Assembly: GCF_003589595.1 (NCBI RefSeq)
Contig: NW_020653200.1
Span: 2,669,955-2,733,954, forward strand
From: Hyposmocoma kahamanoa
Taxonomy: Eukaryota > Arthropoda > Insecta > Lepidoptera > Cosmopterigidae
Length of the DNA: 64,000 nucleotides
Direction of reading: 5' to 3'
Shown here: positions 1 through 11,550 of the stretch, one piece after another
How positions within the stretch are numbered: position 1 is the first letter of the stretch
Layout: each line of letters begins with the position of its first letter
Made by a program: the position numbers and the translations under genes
Notes under the pieces: generated by a model
What the model was told of the DNA's origin: nothing
What the model saw: only the letters and a program-made list of their open reading frames with translations
Database searches by the model: none

Positions 1-547
1 GGTAATTTTCAAATGTTTCATTAAATAAAATTACCTGACCATTACTTATTACTTTTCTATTTTGATCGGAACAAAAGATCAAAATTAGTTGATTGCTATA
101 ACAGTGACCTGCAAGAATGGAATCATCGTTTTTCAACAAGAATTTCAACATCGACTAGATGTATAAAAACCTTTTTATTAACCTCTTCTAATTCTCTCTT
201 TCGTCTGTATATTTTTTACTTATCATGTTGTATGACGGTGTTATGGTTTTTGCCTCAAGTGAAGTCTACTCCTGTCCACGTCTTGACTAGATGATACAGT
301 TTTTTTTTGTAAACTGCTGTAGCCGAAGCTGCTTGTTCTATAATGGAACTTTTAACAATTCTTTTACATTGTCGTCCTTATTCGGAAAACGTTTCTTTCA
401 ATGTTCGCGTATGTCATGCATTTTTGTCTTTTCTTAAAAAGTAAATAAATAAATCCACAGGTTTGCAAATTGTATGCAGAGAAGGCAAAATAAACACGTA
501 AACTGCATTCATTACCGCTACCTTATCTCATCTGATAATAAAAATAA

Positions 548-897
548 TCACATTTGATTTTTTTTTGCATTTAGTCCTAGCCGATCTTTGAGTGTTTTTA
601 AAAGTCTCTTATAAGTGAGTTGAGTCTTGACCGGAAGAGCATACATAACTGGAACAATGTTCGTGGTATTTTCGTTGGGACCTAAATCAATATGTGGATG
701 GTGTATAATTGGTAAAAAAGACGAGAAACGCATTTAAATGTGCATACGTAATTATTCGTATAAGTACCTTTTTGTAGCACGTCGTAAATCTTTTTCGATA
801 ATTTTAAAATAAAAACTATTATTTTATCTGTGCTTCCATCCTCGGCAACAAGAAATTTTTCTGCCAGTCCTTCTGGGATACTGCTTCGACAACACAA
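548..897 (-). pseudogene. MULE (Mutator-like) transposase fragment
   Basis: Two minus-strand segments in different frames read like the start of the MULE transposase domain common in insect FLYWCH/MULE proteins. The first has SRLFYQLYTIH. The second has NENTTNIVPVMYAL followed by TYKRLLKTLKDRLGLN. The order is that of the family, but a frameshift separates the segments near 730 and no start codon or C-terminal half follows. It lies downstream, on the same strand, of the longer MULE remnant at 1573-2469, so this is a separate decayed copy or a rearranged piece. It is not a working gene. The family assignment rests on motif recognition only. Confidence 0.6.
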
Positions 898-1572
898 ATA
901 TTCGATAGGTCACTACGCCGACAGAAAACTACTTCTGCAACACGTGTATTCGACAGGTCACTATTCCCACAGAACAAGAAATCGACAAATAGCTGCTTAA
1001 CTAGTTATAAAATATTTTTCAGACATACATATATTTATATGAGATATTCCGCTCAAGAATGAAGTGGTCCCTAAGTAGTCTCTCACTACAGCAAATATTT
1101 TTTGTAACCTTTCGTCCTACCTTTCTCGTCTGGCTTTTGAGCTATTCTCGGCACTTCGCTTCCTGTGTTTTTATGTTATTTTTCATATACGACGTATGAG
1201 GCAAAATAAACCCTCGGAAAAATGTTGCTATGGAACTAAATATTATCATTAAAACAAATGGTATTGAAAACAATAAGTTTTTGCATAAGTGTATGTATTA
1301 AAATAATAAATACGATTGTTTTTCTACTTATTTTACTTGTTTTATTCGTAATATAATCAGTTAAACATATACGTATTTTTTATGTATTTTAATCTGACAT
1401 AATATACTCGTGTAATTTTCATTGTAAAGTATATCAATATATTGCAACTAATAATTATTTCTTGGATGTATATACTTATACACCCGTGAAATTATAATAG
1501 TATACATTGTATTTGTTGTATTTGTAGTTGTACAATGAAATTGTCTCCAGGTCGTCTTTTAGCAACAAATGT

Positions 1573-2469
1573 TTAATGTAGTCTTTCGTTGTGGTTTTGT
1601 TGTCTTTTTGGTACCGGCTTTTCAATTTGAACTCTAATTCTCTCCACTTCGCTCCCGGTATTTTTCTGTTCCTTCTTCAGACCATCAAACGTTTTGAAAA
1701 TATTTTTCTTTTTTCGATTCAGGAGAGTATTCCACCTCGTATGCCAGCTTTCGATTGATATTTGAGTGAAAGGAATACCACATTCAATAGAATCCACAAC
1801 CGACCATAATTCTGGAAGAAAAGTCGGTGGTACTTTTGTGTAAGTAACTTTAAGGGTACTTCTGCTACTTTTTACTTTTTTGTATGTTGCCGTAATGTAT
1901 GTTTTGGAAAACCAATTAAGGACTGGTTTCGCATCTTTTGGCAAATTTTTGTCTTTAAGGAGATCGAAAGCAGATGGAATTTCCAATACTGGCAAATATG
2001 GTAAAGCTGAAATAATCACTATTATTAATATATTTCTCTGCAAGACCCGCCGACTGAATATGACGCTAAGTGTTCTGAAGAATGTGAAATAAACAACATT
2101 TATGCGTTGTGTTGGGAAAACACGTTTACCAGCGTTTATTTCTGTCTTCTCGAAGACAGTTAAAATGACTTGTGGCGTTAATTCTATGGCTACTTTAGCA
2201 AGAACATAGCGCGTTACTATTTGTAAAAAAAATAAAATAGCTGTTTTCAGTTTTCTTCTTCGCGAATCCATATACAAGCGAAAGAATTGCGTTAATCCCT
2301 TCTTTTGAATCAATTCAGCCATGTATGGTGTACATCTGATAAAATAACACAGAACAACACTAAATGTTCCGTCCATAATCCAAATTGTTTTTTCTTTATC
2401 TTTATATGTAGTATTCGTATTCTTAATCTTTTCGGTATCTGGCATGTAATTGTGTGAGTTTATTTGCAA
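1573..2469 (-). pseudogene. MULE transposase pseudogene read through by a 298-codon ORF
   Basis: A long minus-strand ORF mixes real and out-of-frame segments of a MULE transposase. The N-terminal part has WIMDGTFSVV, the usual start of the domain. The middle is out of frame: the +1 frame gives MYTIHG, stop, then LSLVYGF. The reading returns to frame for FEKTEINAGKRVFP and is lost again, where a second frame gives RHIQSAGLAEKYINN. It then resumes as ALPYLPVLEIPSAFDLLKDK and SIESWHTRWNTLL, the family's typical C-terminus. At least two pairs of frame changes are therefore present although no stop interrupts the ORF. The product would not be functional. It may have been mobilised with the 548-897 copy, but no terminal repeats were seen. 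Confidence 0.65.
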
Positions 2470-3985
2470 TATAATGTTTACTCGTACGTTTTATTGTTTC
2501 CACACATCGCACCTTTTGTAACACTCTACAGTGCAGTTCCAATAAAGCATATTATTTCGAACTTTATTTATACAGTAAATATAACCATTCAATATCAGTT
2601 GTTCTTTTCCGTTCCATGATAAAACAATATCCAATCCGGCAAGCAAAACTGATACATAGCCATTTCTGAATAGTTACTGTGAGATTGTTAAGTCGGTAAT
2701 AGGCGAAAAATTTATTTCAATGAAATTGTAAACGTTCACAGTTGGTAATATAATCAATGCTTAAAAAGATCTTTTTATTGTCGGCATACAATGAATGATC
2801 TGAGAAAATCGCTTACCAATATCGAAGATACAATGTATAAAAAAAAAAAATAAGCGCCTTGACGTCGAGTTGCGGACACCAGCCCCTTACACCAAGTACC
2901 AAGTACAATGTGTTGATTTACATTCTCACTATATTTACAGAGGTCATTTTATATCAGTAACTGAACCCAAATTACTAAAAGAAATCGAATAAAAGAACAT
3001 TTCGTAAATTCCTGTTATTTATTTCATTGCGGTAAACAAATTTGATCCAAAGGACTTGCACGACACTTGCAAACATTTTGAACAATGACCTTAAATGCCC
3101 AGAAAGAAACTCATTTTAGATCTATTTGGTGGTGGGGTGCGGGTAGCGACGGCGGGGCAGTGTTGTATCGAGCGCGCGATTGGTAGATCAGTCAACTTTG
3201 CTTCCCGTACTGCGTCGACGTCACGCTAACATCTGACATACATTATATTTTAGTCTCTCACAAAATACCACGTGGTTTGGCATGTAAACAGTTAGCAGTG
3301 CAAAAAAGAACCGCTACCAAGTTCACCAGACCTGCATGGTAATTCATCAAGTACAAGTGCGTGTCTATTCTTAAGGCATGATGTGAAACGTTTAGTTTAC
3401 GCGTAGGATACGCGTGTCAAAGTTTCTTGTTCTGCTTTCAAAGTTGTGGAGTCTAACGTTGAAATGAAACTCACGTGCGAACCTCTGCATAGCTGGTGGT
3501 GACTCCGGTACGGAGCCAGTCACCAGCTGTGGAGCTAGGTACTTCAAGCAATACTTTCATTTAACCTAAAGTTGGTAAGTGCCAAATCTAAGTTACAAAA
3601 AAACTTTTTCAGTCAACTTTTCTAATTAATGTAAATAAATTATAACAATATTAGTACATAATAAGAATTTAAAAAATGCGTAAGTAGCCGATCGAGATAG
3701 ATTATGCACCGCTCGGTGAAGCAGGTGGCTCTGGGGTCACTGCCCTTGCGTGGTGCATACGACTTAGACAATTTTGCAAAACTTTACTAGATACAATTGG
3801 CCAGAATATTGAACAGAATATGTTTTAAATATTTTTAGATGATTTAGCATTATTTCTATTATTAATTTCTTAAATATGGCGAGAATGCAATACAACACAT
3901 TGTATAGACATTGTAAAAAAGAGGACTGAAGTGCGATCCCTGTGGGATACCAGAGGGTATGCATATGACCATTTCCACCTAGAAC
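2470..3985. other. Intergenic stretch with a GC-richer segment
   Basis: No coding sequence was recognised. Bases 3120-3560 are clearly more GC- and CpG-rich than their surroundings (GCGACGGCGGGGC, CGAGCGCGCGATTGG). They could be a promoter or a non-coding first exon, perhaps of the zinc-finger gene whose last exons lie at 10.7-11.6 kb. This is inference only. A 12-base A run is at about 2839. Confidence 0.3.
3491..3529. repeat. Compound hairpin
   Basis: AGCTGGTG pairs with CACCAGCT, and inside them CTCCG pairs with CGGAG around a GTAC loop. It lies in the GC-rich segment. No further copies were seen in this window. Confidence 0.5.
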
Positions 3986-3997
3986 TACCGTCTATTC

Positions 3998-4130
3998 CAC
4001 TAAGTTCAACTATAAGTTCAATTAGTCGAACTAATCGGACACAAATATTTCAATTAGTTCAACTAGGTCCAACTTTAAAAGTTGAACTTATTGAATGAAA
4101 TTCATTCTGTTAGTTCAACTTTCCAATTAT
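3998..4130. repeat. Cluster of AGTTCAACTA motifs in both orientations
   Basis: The 10-mer AGTTCAACTA and close variants or its reverse complement recur within about 130 bp (AGTTCAACTA, AGTTCAATTA, AGTCGAACTA, AAGTTGAACT). They form several small self-complementary units, for example CAACTTTAAAAGTTG. Confidence 0.45.
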
Positions 4131-4464
4131 TTAAATAATAGTTTAACGTATAACTGCTAACATGTTAAGTTGAACATGTTGTTGTTGATATTAAACAATG
4201 AATGTGATTAAATAGAATATAGTGATAAAGAATAGATAGCAAAGTTTAAGCGATAACTGTAAATCCAGATTTTTTTATGCATGTATAAAACACCTCTACT
4301 ATTGTCATGCCCTACTGGGCCCTTAATGTACCTACCATAAGATGATATTATAATTATGGAGTGTAATAAATGATTAAGTATTGAGTACTGAACTAATTAA
4401 CTAAACAAAAAAATAACGTTAATATAGCATTATTTATATAAAATATTATTTTTATTGGCTTACC

Positions 4465-5157
4465 AGATTTAACGAAGGGGCGTCAAATTTGGCGTGGGAT
4501 ATAGTAACAGGTGACGAAATATGGATTTATAGTTACGACCCCAAAACAAAGCAGCAATCGAGCGTAAGGGTCTTTCAAGATGAGCCGAAAAAAACCAAAT
4601 TGGCGCGCGTGCAAAGTGCTTCTAAGCGGATGATAGCTTCCTTTTATAATAAAACTGGACACGTGACTACTGTTGTTTTCGAGAATCGTTGTACCGTGAA
4701 TAGTGATTGGTACACGACCATTTGTTTGCCGGAAGTTAATGACAAACTCCGTAAAAATAACCGTAAACGCTGTATCATCTTGCACCACGATAATGCCAGT
4801 TCTCATATGGCCAGACAGACAAATGAATTTTTGAAGGTGAACAACGTTGACCTTATGAGCCATACCGCGTACAGATCCGACCTGGCACCTTGTGACTTTT
4901 ATTTATTTCCAAAAATTAAGAACCAGTTACGCGGTCAACGATTTTCATCACCTGAAGAGGCTGTCGAAGAGTACGAAATATATGTTTCAAAGATTGTCAC
5001 GGAGGAGTGGCATAAATGTTTTCAGAATTGGTTCATTCGTATGAAAAAGTGCATTAACGCTAACGGAGAATATTTTGAGAAACAGTAAATTAATTTCTGA
5101 CCATTTATAGTATTTTTTTCATATTCATTCTGGAAACTTATAATGCGCCTCACGTAT
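4465..5157 (+). pseudogene. mariner transposase, 5'-truncated, catalytic domain open
   Basis: This is a Tc1/mariner DD34D transposase lacking its N-terminal helix-turn-helix half. The frame is recognisable from about 4465 (FNEGASNLAWDIVTGDE) and stays open to the TAA at 5086. The three catalytic aspartates are visible in VTGDEIWIYSYD, ILHHDNASSH and SDLAPCDFYLFP. About 34 residues separate the last two, as expected of mariner. The C-terminus is the usual CINANGEYFEKQ. There is no credible start codon and the left end of the element is missing, so it is a dead copy. The right end, near GGAAACTTATAATGCGCC, matches the end of a second, internally deleted copy at 19412-19679. The first 20 residues after the break fit well, so loss of the 5' end looks like a clean truncation. 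Confidence 0.85.
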
Positions 5158-5159
5158 AA

Positions 5160-5670
5160 ATATATATAATGTTGTGATTCACAATCTCCAGTCCACAGCT
5201 TTGAGAAGTGACTTGTGAAGCCATTTGTTTGACAAATAGTAATTCTGTCACTTCAACTGAATTTCCATATATTATGCATACACTGCATACATACGTGGGC
5301 TTTTTGTTTTTCTCTGTCTACAGAATGAAGTGCCTAAAATATATCTGTTTAATTTTAGATTTGTTTTATGGCCACGTGAGATGAATGTTTCAGATAGGCA
5401 TACTATATCCATTACATTTTGGTTATTTGATAGGTCACAATAATAGCAACATTTAACAAGTCTTGCTTACTCATGAATCCCTGAATATTTTGATGAACAA
5501 TTTTCAAAGTGCCAATGTATTAATTATTAACGAAAAAAACTGTTATTAGCTTCAAAAGTGCTCTTTGACCTTAATCTGGGTATATTTTCTGTGTTCGTTT
5601 TTTTTAATAATTGGCTAATAATAAAGCAGAGACCTTTAATGGCCTTTTAAGGTTCATTTTACCAGATGTT
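5160..5670. other. Stretch without recognised features
   Basis: AT-rich sequence between the mariner copy and the LINE ORF1 remnant. Nothing coding or repeated was identified. Confidence 0.3.
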
Positions 5671-5678
5671 TGCAAGAA

Positions 5679-6719
5679 CTATCTGATTTTATTGGGTTGG
5701 AGAAATTGTTTTGAGGACTTTGTGCTATCAATGTGAATGTTTATTGCATGGCATAAATACTTCGTAATTGTTGTTGGATGCCAACTAAATCCTGGTTTAA
5801 TAAATTTACAATTGTTAAACAACGGTGTGCACATTTTTATGTTATTGTTAAGTAATCTCTCATTTAGAGAGGCATTATACATAACAGGAGTTATAATCAC
5901 TTGTACATGTTTTAACTTAGAGAGGACGATACAGAGGTACGATTGCAATTTTGTAGGATTGCTATCATTACTGCCCACACCTAATAAAACCACATCTATT
6001 CCGTGAGTGACTCTAAGAGTTTATTGTTAATGCATTCTTCCGGTATGTGGGTGCTTTTGGCTCCGTTTTTAACAAACGCTTTTGGTTTATACTGATCGTA
6101 CCATTTTCCTCGCCTGGACTTCAAGACTGCAACAGAAAGGCATAGTAAACTATCATCTCCTAAAATATATAAATTGCGTTGTTTATTTTCGCTCTGTTGT
6201 AATATTTGGTCGTTATCCTTATGAATAATCGGGGATTTCAAAGCCGCACTTGTTTGGTTTATCGAGATACCAAGGTTTGAATTATTAGCGTCGTGTGCGT
6301 TAATTGCACTTATGGTATCTAATTTCGGAGCGTTTATAGTCACAGGTTTCGAGGTACTATTGATTTTTGTTGTGCATAGTTTTAGTTTGATTTTATTGGA
6401 GTTTTCTCTCTCGTCATTACTTTTTTTCAATAGAAGTTGCTTATCTAGTTCCTGCTGGAGTGATGTTATTTTTAAATCTTTTTTGCTTATATTTTTTAGC
6501 AGCTTTCTCTAAAAGAAGTATTTCTATTTGTCCTGCCTCTAAATCCAGTTGTTTCTGGAGTATCCTATTATTTTTTGTTTTTTTTTTATTTTCAATTACT
6601 TCAAAATTATCAGTTTCAGATTCGTGATCATTGCAGTCGAGTGGTCTGTTCTCTACATCATCACAATTGTCGGTAATTAAGAGGGATTCGAACGAATTAT
6701 GAGTTTCAATATGAAGCAC
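5679..6719 (-). pseudogene. CR1-like LINE ORF1 remnant (coiled coil plus SGNH/esterase domain)
   Basis: Three consecutive minus-strand segments form one decayed protein. The first (6719-6441) is acidic, then Lys/Glu-rich, and looks like a coiled coil (LQKQLDLEAGQIEILLLEKAA). The second (6430-5996) has ILGDDSLLCLSVAVLKSR, resembling the GDS block of SGNH hydrolases. The third (5993-5679) has VVLLGVGSND, VQVIITPVMYNASLNE and LCHAINIHID, resembling the GxND and C-terminal blocks. Frameshifts occur near 6445 and 5992, because the true continuation is in another frame at both places. CR1-like non-LTR retrotransposons are known to carry an esterase-like domain in ORF1, often with a PHD finger. A C-x2-C trace just upstream (6720-6770) could be the end of such a finger. 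No reverse transcriptase was found next to it. Confidence 0.55.
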
Positions 6720-6910
6720 TTCTTTGTTATGTCACACTCTTGACATCTGATTGTAACTTAGTATCGGTCACAGACATATATCTAGATAGACGCTCCAAGT
6801 GCACGTACTTCGCGTGCCCAAAATAAGTGAAATTCACTTAGTTGCCACTGTGACACTTCAGAACGCGCTCGGCCGTTATCGTGGATAAACACCAGTCGAA
6901 AACGCGAAAA

Positions 6911-7000
6911 ATGCGTAATTGTGCCATTATAAACTGCAAAAGCAACATAACTGTGCGTAAACGTGATTTTGTAATCAGAACATGCATAATTTATTTTAAA
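6911..7000 (+). pseudogene. Possible THAP-domain N-terminal fragment
   Basis: An ATG at 6911 opens MRNCAIINCKSN, which has the Met and C-x4-C spacing of a THAP zinc finger start. The rest of the ORF has no FHxFP motif. The second half of a THAP domain is found at 8165-8285 in the same orientation, so both may come from one gene now split by an intron and by the MITE at 7217-7395. Weak evidence. Confidence 0.25.
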
Positions 7001-7216
7001 AACAATTATTTTGGTTTTGTACGAATTTCGAGAAAACAAATATGCAACCGAGTGAATGCCTCATGATTTGTAATACGTTGCGGCTTTTCCTTGGTGCGAT
7101 TTATTTGTGATCCTTTGTTAATACGCCTTGAATATCGAACAAACGCACTTTTGTATAATGCATTCAGTTTCGTGGTACGGCCGCCTGTACATTTCTTTGG
7201 CCAAATTTAACATGTA

Positions 7217-7395
7217 GGGTCGTATTCCAGAACTGTACCTACTCAATGCTCAAGTCAGGATTTGAGCTGACTCGAGTATGATTTCAAGCACTGGAAATAC
7301 GACCCTAATGGCAAGGACTTGAGTATGATTTTCAGTGCTCACTGCAATACTCAAGTCCTGACTTGAGTTTTGAGTAGAGTTCTGGAATACGACCC
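7217..7395. mobile_element. MITE family A, copy 1 (GGGTCGTATTCC ends)
   Basis: The terminal inverted repeats begin GGGTCGTATTCCAGAACT and end with its complement; TACTCAA blocks extend the pairing inward. The inverted similarity also continues about 15 bp outside (AAATTTAACATGTA on the left, its complement on the right). The interior contains several CTTGAGTATGATTTT-like blocks. A second copy in reverse orientation lies at 13610-13771. No transposase is present. Confidence 0.8.
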
Positions 7396-8164
7396 TACAT
7401 GTTAAATTTGATGTATACGTTAGGCAACACTGTTCTTGATTCTGATCGATTTTGAAAACAAAGCGACGAAAATTATTAAGACCTTTGCAATATTATTATT
7501 ATCTGTAATTTTAATTTTTGCAGCACATTGACATTTGAGCAAATAATTACATACATGGCCGGATATGTTGTACGAGTAATACAAAAAAATATATAATGCA
7601 AAGAATTAACACTGCGCTGTCTTTACAAAAACGTAGAGTTGGTCATACATATGAGATCGTTGCTTTCGAGGACGAAGGTGATCTAGTTTATCCTACTTAA
7701 GACGCTATCCAAATATGCAGAGTAGCAGAGTTAGAAATCCGGGAAATAATAAAGAATTCACTAAAATTTGACACGAGGTTGTCATTATAGAAACCTTCAT
7801 TGCCTTGCATTATTTTGTCAGCAGTAACATTTTGATTTGTCTTGCCATTCATCAATTCATCAACAGAAAACCATCTAGTAAAATTAATTAAGATAGTCGC
7901 AAGTTCATATATGGACGTGTGTTTTCATTATTTATGTTAATCGATAAGATCTATTTCAAAAAGTGGTTATATTCTTAAGAACTTGCTCTGTTGAGCTTAA
8001 CGAAGCAGAGCAAGTCTCTTTCGGCAGCAATTTTTGATGAAAAAGTAAGCTATATGGCTATATTAAAAAATGACGGAAAAACTTTTACCCCAAATTATGA
8101 ATAAGGACTACTCCTAAAGATTCAAGAGAGTTTTTATTATTTCATTATTATTATTATTTTTGAA

Positions 8165-8285
8165 GGTTACCTACAATGGTTGGAAACTATAGGACTGCCG
8201 AATATAAACATAGGATCAAATGCCATTTTCGTTTGTTCGCCTCATTTTGAAGAGGCGAATTTTAATAGAACTTTGAATGTAACTA
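8165..8285 (+). pseudogene. THAP zinc-finger domain, second half
   Basis: The plus strand reads YLQWLETIGLPNINIG, then VCSPHFEEANFNRTL. This matches the second half of a C2CH THAP domain: a conserved Trp, then C-x2-H-F and a downstream Phe. It is preceded by a T-rich tract ending in AG, compatible with a splice acceptor near 8164. The frame stays open for a few more codons without recognisable sequence. THAP domains occur in P-element transposases and in host proteins; which applies here cannot be told. The window also holds two P-like deletion derivatives with a THAP first exon. Confidence 0.5.
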
Positions 8286-8798
8286 TAGTTACATATTACA
8301 TGATAATGCAATTATTAAAATAGTTAATATATTACATGATAATGCAATTCCATCGTTACAATTATAGGCAAATAACTTTATATTTAATTTTGATTAAAAA
8401 TACTTATTACTAGGCACTCGAAGTTCTTTAAAACAAAATTGACAGCGGCCAACATGTGAACAGCTTAAATTAATAAAGAGATTAAATTATTAGACTCATG
8501 CTTGTTTAAAACGAAGTTAAGTAAGTGCTTCAATGAAAATATTTTTATGACATAGGTAAATAAATTTTTGGACAGGAAATAAGATGTAAAATTTCATCTT
8601 GATTTTAATCATTTTTGGCAAATTTTATGTGTAACATTGTGACATGAAATGAGTGACATTTCTTGTGACATTTGTATTGTTGTCGTAGTTTTTATATGTG
8701 GTTGTTTAATATGCGTAACATGTTAGTACTGGCACTGTCTCTTGTTACATCTTCTGTTATACCATGTTTTAAGCAAATAACGTATTATTAATATGTGA

Positions 8799-9068
8799 TA
8801 TCGAGTTCTTAGGTTTTCGCGATTGTTACACATAGGAAATGTAACTGTTTTTCCGGATTTAATTCGCGTATATTTGTTTTTTCAAACAAACCGACGTTTC
8901 GGGCCCTTTACAGGTCCCATGGTCACGGTTAGCTGAGGTGGTATAGTCTTCAACCAGTTATGTATAATATTAATGCATATTAGTAATTTGAAAAAAACAA
9001 ATATACGCGATTTAAATCCGGAAAGATAGTTTCATTTCCTATTATGTGTGATTTTATGATAATCGATA
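8799..9068. mobile_element. MITE family B, copy 1 (TATCGA ends)
   Basis: The ends are inverted repeats of about 75 bp, roughly TATCGAG...ACACATAGGAAATG...CCGGATTTAA..CGCGTATATTTGTTTTTTC and the complement. The centre carries GACGTTTCGGGCCCTTTACA and CCATGGTCACGG. A partial reverse copy is at 39836-39988 with the same centre. Confidence 0.7.
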
Positions 9069-10186
9069 ATATTACTTTACTACTATTATATAAGTAATTT
9101 TATTTATTTCAAAAATTGAAAGGAAATGTTAAAAATTCACCTAAATCAAAATCACTGATATTAATTCTATACCAATGCATAAATACAAAACAGTTTGCAT
9201 TATTTGGGAACCTTTTAAAAATTTATTTCTAATATCAATGTTGAGATCGGAAATGCGTAGGGATAATCAAACCGATTCGAGAGAATCGTTGTTGCTTACA
9301 TTTATTATAAATTAGTCTACTGTTTGGTCGATGTTATGGTCTATGGACCACGACGAATATATTGATATTGATTGACGACGGCATTTACTGGATTTACCAG
9401 TAGATGGTCCTACCATTGACGGATTCTTTTTTTTTTTGTTTAATTTAACAACAAATTAGAACACAGTAAATAAAAAATGGTCAAAACGAAACAAAATAAC
9501 AATGCGAATTAATAAAACAAATCAACACCCAAAGTAACAAAACAAAATACCAAAATTAAAACGTGAATACTTCCGAAACTCGACCGAATGCAAACGCACA
9601 CACGCACACGGAATACAGTTTATTAGATGTAAACGAAAGTAGCCGAAAAGTTATGCGCACCTAGCGTGAAAAGCTGGTAAAAACAAACAAGGATAACTTG
9701 TTGAATTTGGTTTTTTTTAGACGTCTGTGGTATTTTTATATTTTTGAAACTACAAAGCTAAAGGAACTGTATTTATATTCATTATGAACGGAGTTTTAAG
9801 TATCAGTTTTATTTAAATTTGGTATATTATGCTAATGTAATATAATATTTATTTTTAAGAAACATATAATATTATTACGATAATAAGAAATATAGTAAAT
9901 TATTAATAAAAATGCGATGATGTTTACAACATTCAAATTTACGGTGTGATATGCCTCAATTTAATTTATTTTTTAAGTTACATTATTGACTTTGATAATG
10001 TTAATCACGCGAAGCCAAAATTGCGACAGTTTTGTAGGGAATAGACGATCGGTCGCTGCGAATTGTGTGTTCGGGATGAAAGTCGGGTGAATGATCGCTA
10101 TGGCTATGCTATTTGGGACAAACTATAGACTCACTTTCTTATTATAATGGTTTTATTGTATTGGAAGAAAATAATCGGGACGTCAG
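9069..10186. other. Stretch without recognised genes
   Basis: AT-rich sequence with a poly-T tract near 9430 and long A/T runs. No exon of the downstream zinc-finger gene was recognised here. Confidence 0.3.
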
Positions 10187-10400
10187 AAGTTGGTAAAAGG
10201 GCAATGGCAAACTCCCATATAAATTTTTGTTGACATAATTTGTATGCGTCTGTTTATGAAAAATATGTGAAAAGAGTTGAAATTCCTGAAAAAATTTTGT
10301 TTTGCGTTTACTATTCTGAGAAATCAGGAATTAAAGATATTCCAGTCTGAAATTTTGGAGGTTATGTGTTACGTAATTGAATAAAATATATGCGGTGTAT
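10187..10400 (+). repeat. Dispersed repeat C, copy 1
   Basis: Shares blocks such as TTTTGTTGACATAATTTGTA, ATGCGTCTGTTTATGAAAA and ACTATTCTGAGAAATCAGGA with the reverse strand of 30040-30190, and TTACGTAATTGAATAAAAT just beyond. Non-coding; class unknown. Confidence 0.6.
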
Positions 10401-10717
10401 TATTATATCAAAATAAACTACAGAAGCCTTAAACAGAGTTAAAAGAAGCGAATGGTGCCGTGGGTTAAATTTTTGTAAAAAATGCCATCTATGATGATTT
10501 TGGGAACTTTTTTGTCAGTTTTACCATTTTCTTGCGTGGCTTTTTGAAGACGATATCATCGGCTTTATTTTTTCTAATGAAATCTTTTATCAGCTTATTA
10601 CAAATTGGTCAAATCAGTACATTTGATATTACGTAGACTAAATGTGAACCATACTTGTCTAATTATATTATGCTTATTACCTAGTAGAAACAAAAATATA
10701 TTTCTTCTTTGTTGCAG

Positions 10718-10896
10718 GTTTCTCTCGCAGCAATAAGCTGTCAAGGCACATGAGGGTGCATACTGGCCAAAAGCCTTACAAGTGCACGTACTGCGAGAAA
10801 GCATTCTCGCAAAGCAATGATCTCACTTTACACATTCGTCGGCATACTGGTGACAAACCATACATCTGTGAAGTATGCGGTGATCGCTTTATTCAG
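10718..10896 (+). CDS. C2H2 zinc-finger protein, penultimate exon
   Basis: This exon encodes the end of one C2H2 finger ([13 protein letters not shown]), the linker TGQKPYK, a full finger ([21 protein letters not shown]), the linker TGDKPYI and the first half of a third finger ([10 protein letters not shown]). Such arrays bind DNA in the nucleus, and the TGEKPY-like linkers support this. The acceptor is TTTGTTGCAG at 10717. The first two bases complete a codon begun in an upstream exon, so the exon opens inside a finger. The donor CAG|GTACGT follows 10896 at phase 0. The next exon completes the third finger in frame, which confirms the splice. Codons are clean and the region is more GC-rich than its surroundings. 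Upstream exons were not identified. A short domain such as this does not allow an orthologue name. Confidence 0.85.
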
Positions 10897-11430
10897 GTAC
10901 GTTGACAAATAAACTAGTCGGGCATAATAAAAACTCAAACTCTACGTCTTGTTATTTTTGCTCATTGCATTAGTTTTTTTAAATAAATAAATAATAATGT
11001 AAGCGTGCACCAAAACCGTTAATTGTTATTGAAATTTTGGAAATATTGGAAATTGCTTTCACAATAAACGTTAGGATTATTAAAACTTTTGCTTAGTATT
11101 GCAAAAATGTCCCAAAATTTGTGACAATGACAGCTTATTTCAACAACGTATTACATATAACAACTCGTATTTCTTTGGTGTCTATACAGACACGGATCTA
11201 GTTCTCAGAGTTAATGGCTGTATTTTACATTACCAACAATATGCATTATAAAAAAGTTTATTAAGTAAGATGTCTAAATAGTCACTGTATAGAACGCCCC
11301 ATAAAAATCGGAAGCAGAAAAGATTAAATATTAAAACAATAGTCGAACACAAAATAGTGCTAGACTTGTACCAATAGAATGTATTTGAAGAAACAGTTTG
11401 TGACATGAAGTGTGGTTGGTTACATTTCAG

Positions 11431-11550
11431 GGCACGGCTCTTCAAAATCACAGGCGAGTTCACGGACACTTTCCGCCTCCTGCTGCAGAGCCGCCGACAC
11501 AAGTGCAATCAATCACATACACAGTACAGAACATTACACATTCTCATTGA
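11431..11550 (+). CDS. C2H2 zinc-finger protein, last coding exon
   Basis: The acceptor TTACATTTCAG ends at 11430. The exon begins GGCACGGCTCTTC in phase 0 and completes the finger begun at 10896: GTALQNHRRVH supplies the two histidines of the C2H2 site. A short tail rich in Pro, Gln and Thr follows (FPPPAAEPPTQVQ, then SITYTVQNITHSH) and ends at a TGA at 11548-11550. The 534-bp intron before it is ordinary. The tail has no recognised domain. Together the two exons give a terminal array of at least three fingers in what is probably a transcription factor. Confidence 0.85.
   Translation, partial: GTALQNHRRVHGHFPPPAAEPPTQVQSITYTVQNITHSH

Noticed and set aside
885..985. Imperfect tandem repeat (ATTCGAYAGGTCACTA)
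   Set aside because: Two short diverged units only; not enough to call an element.
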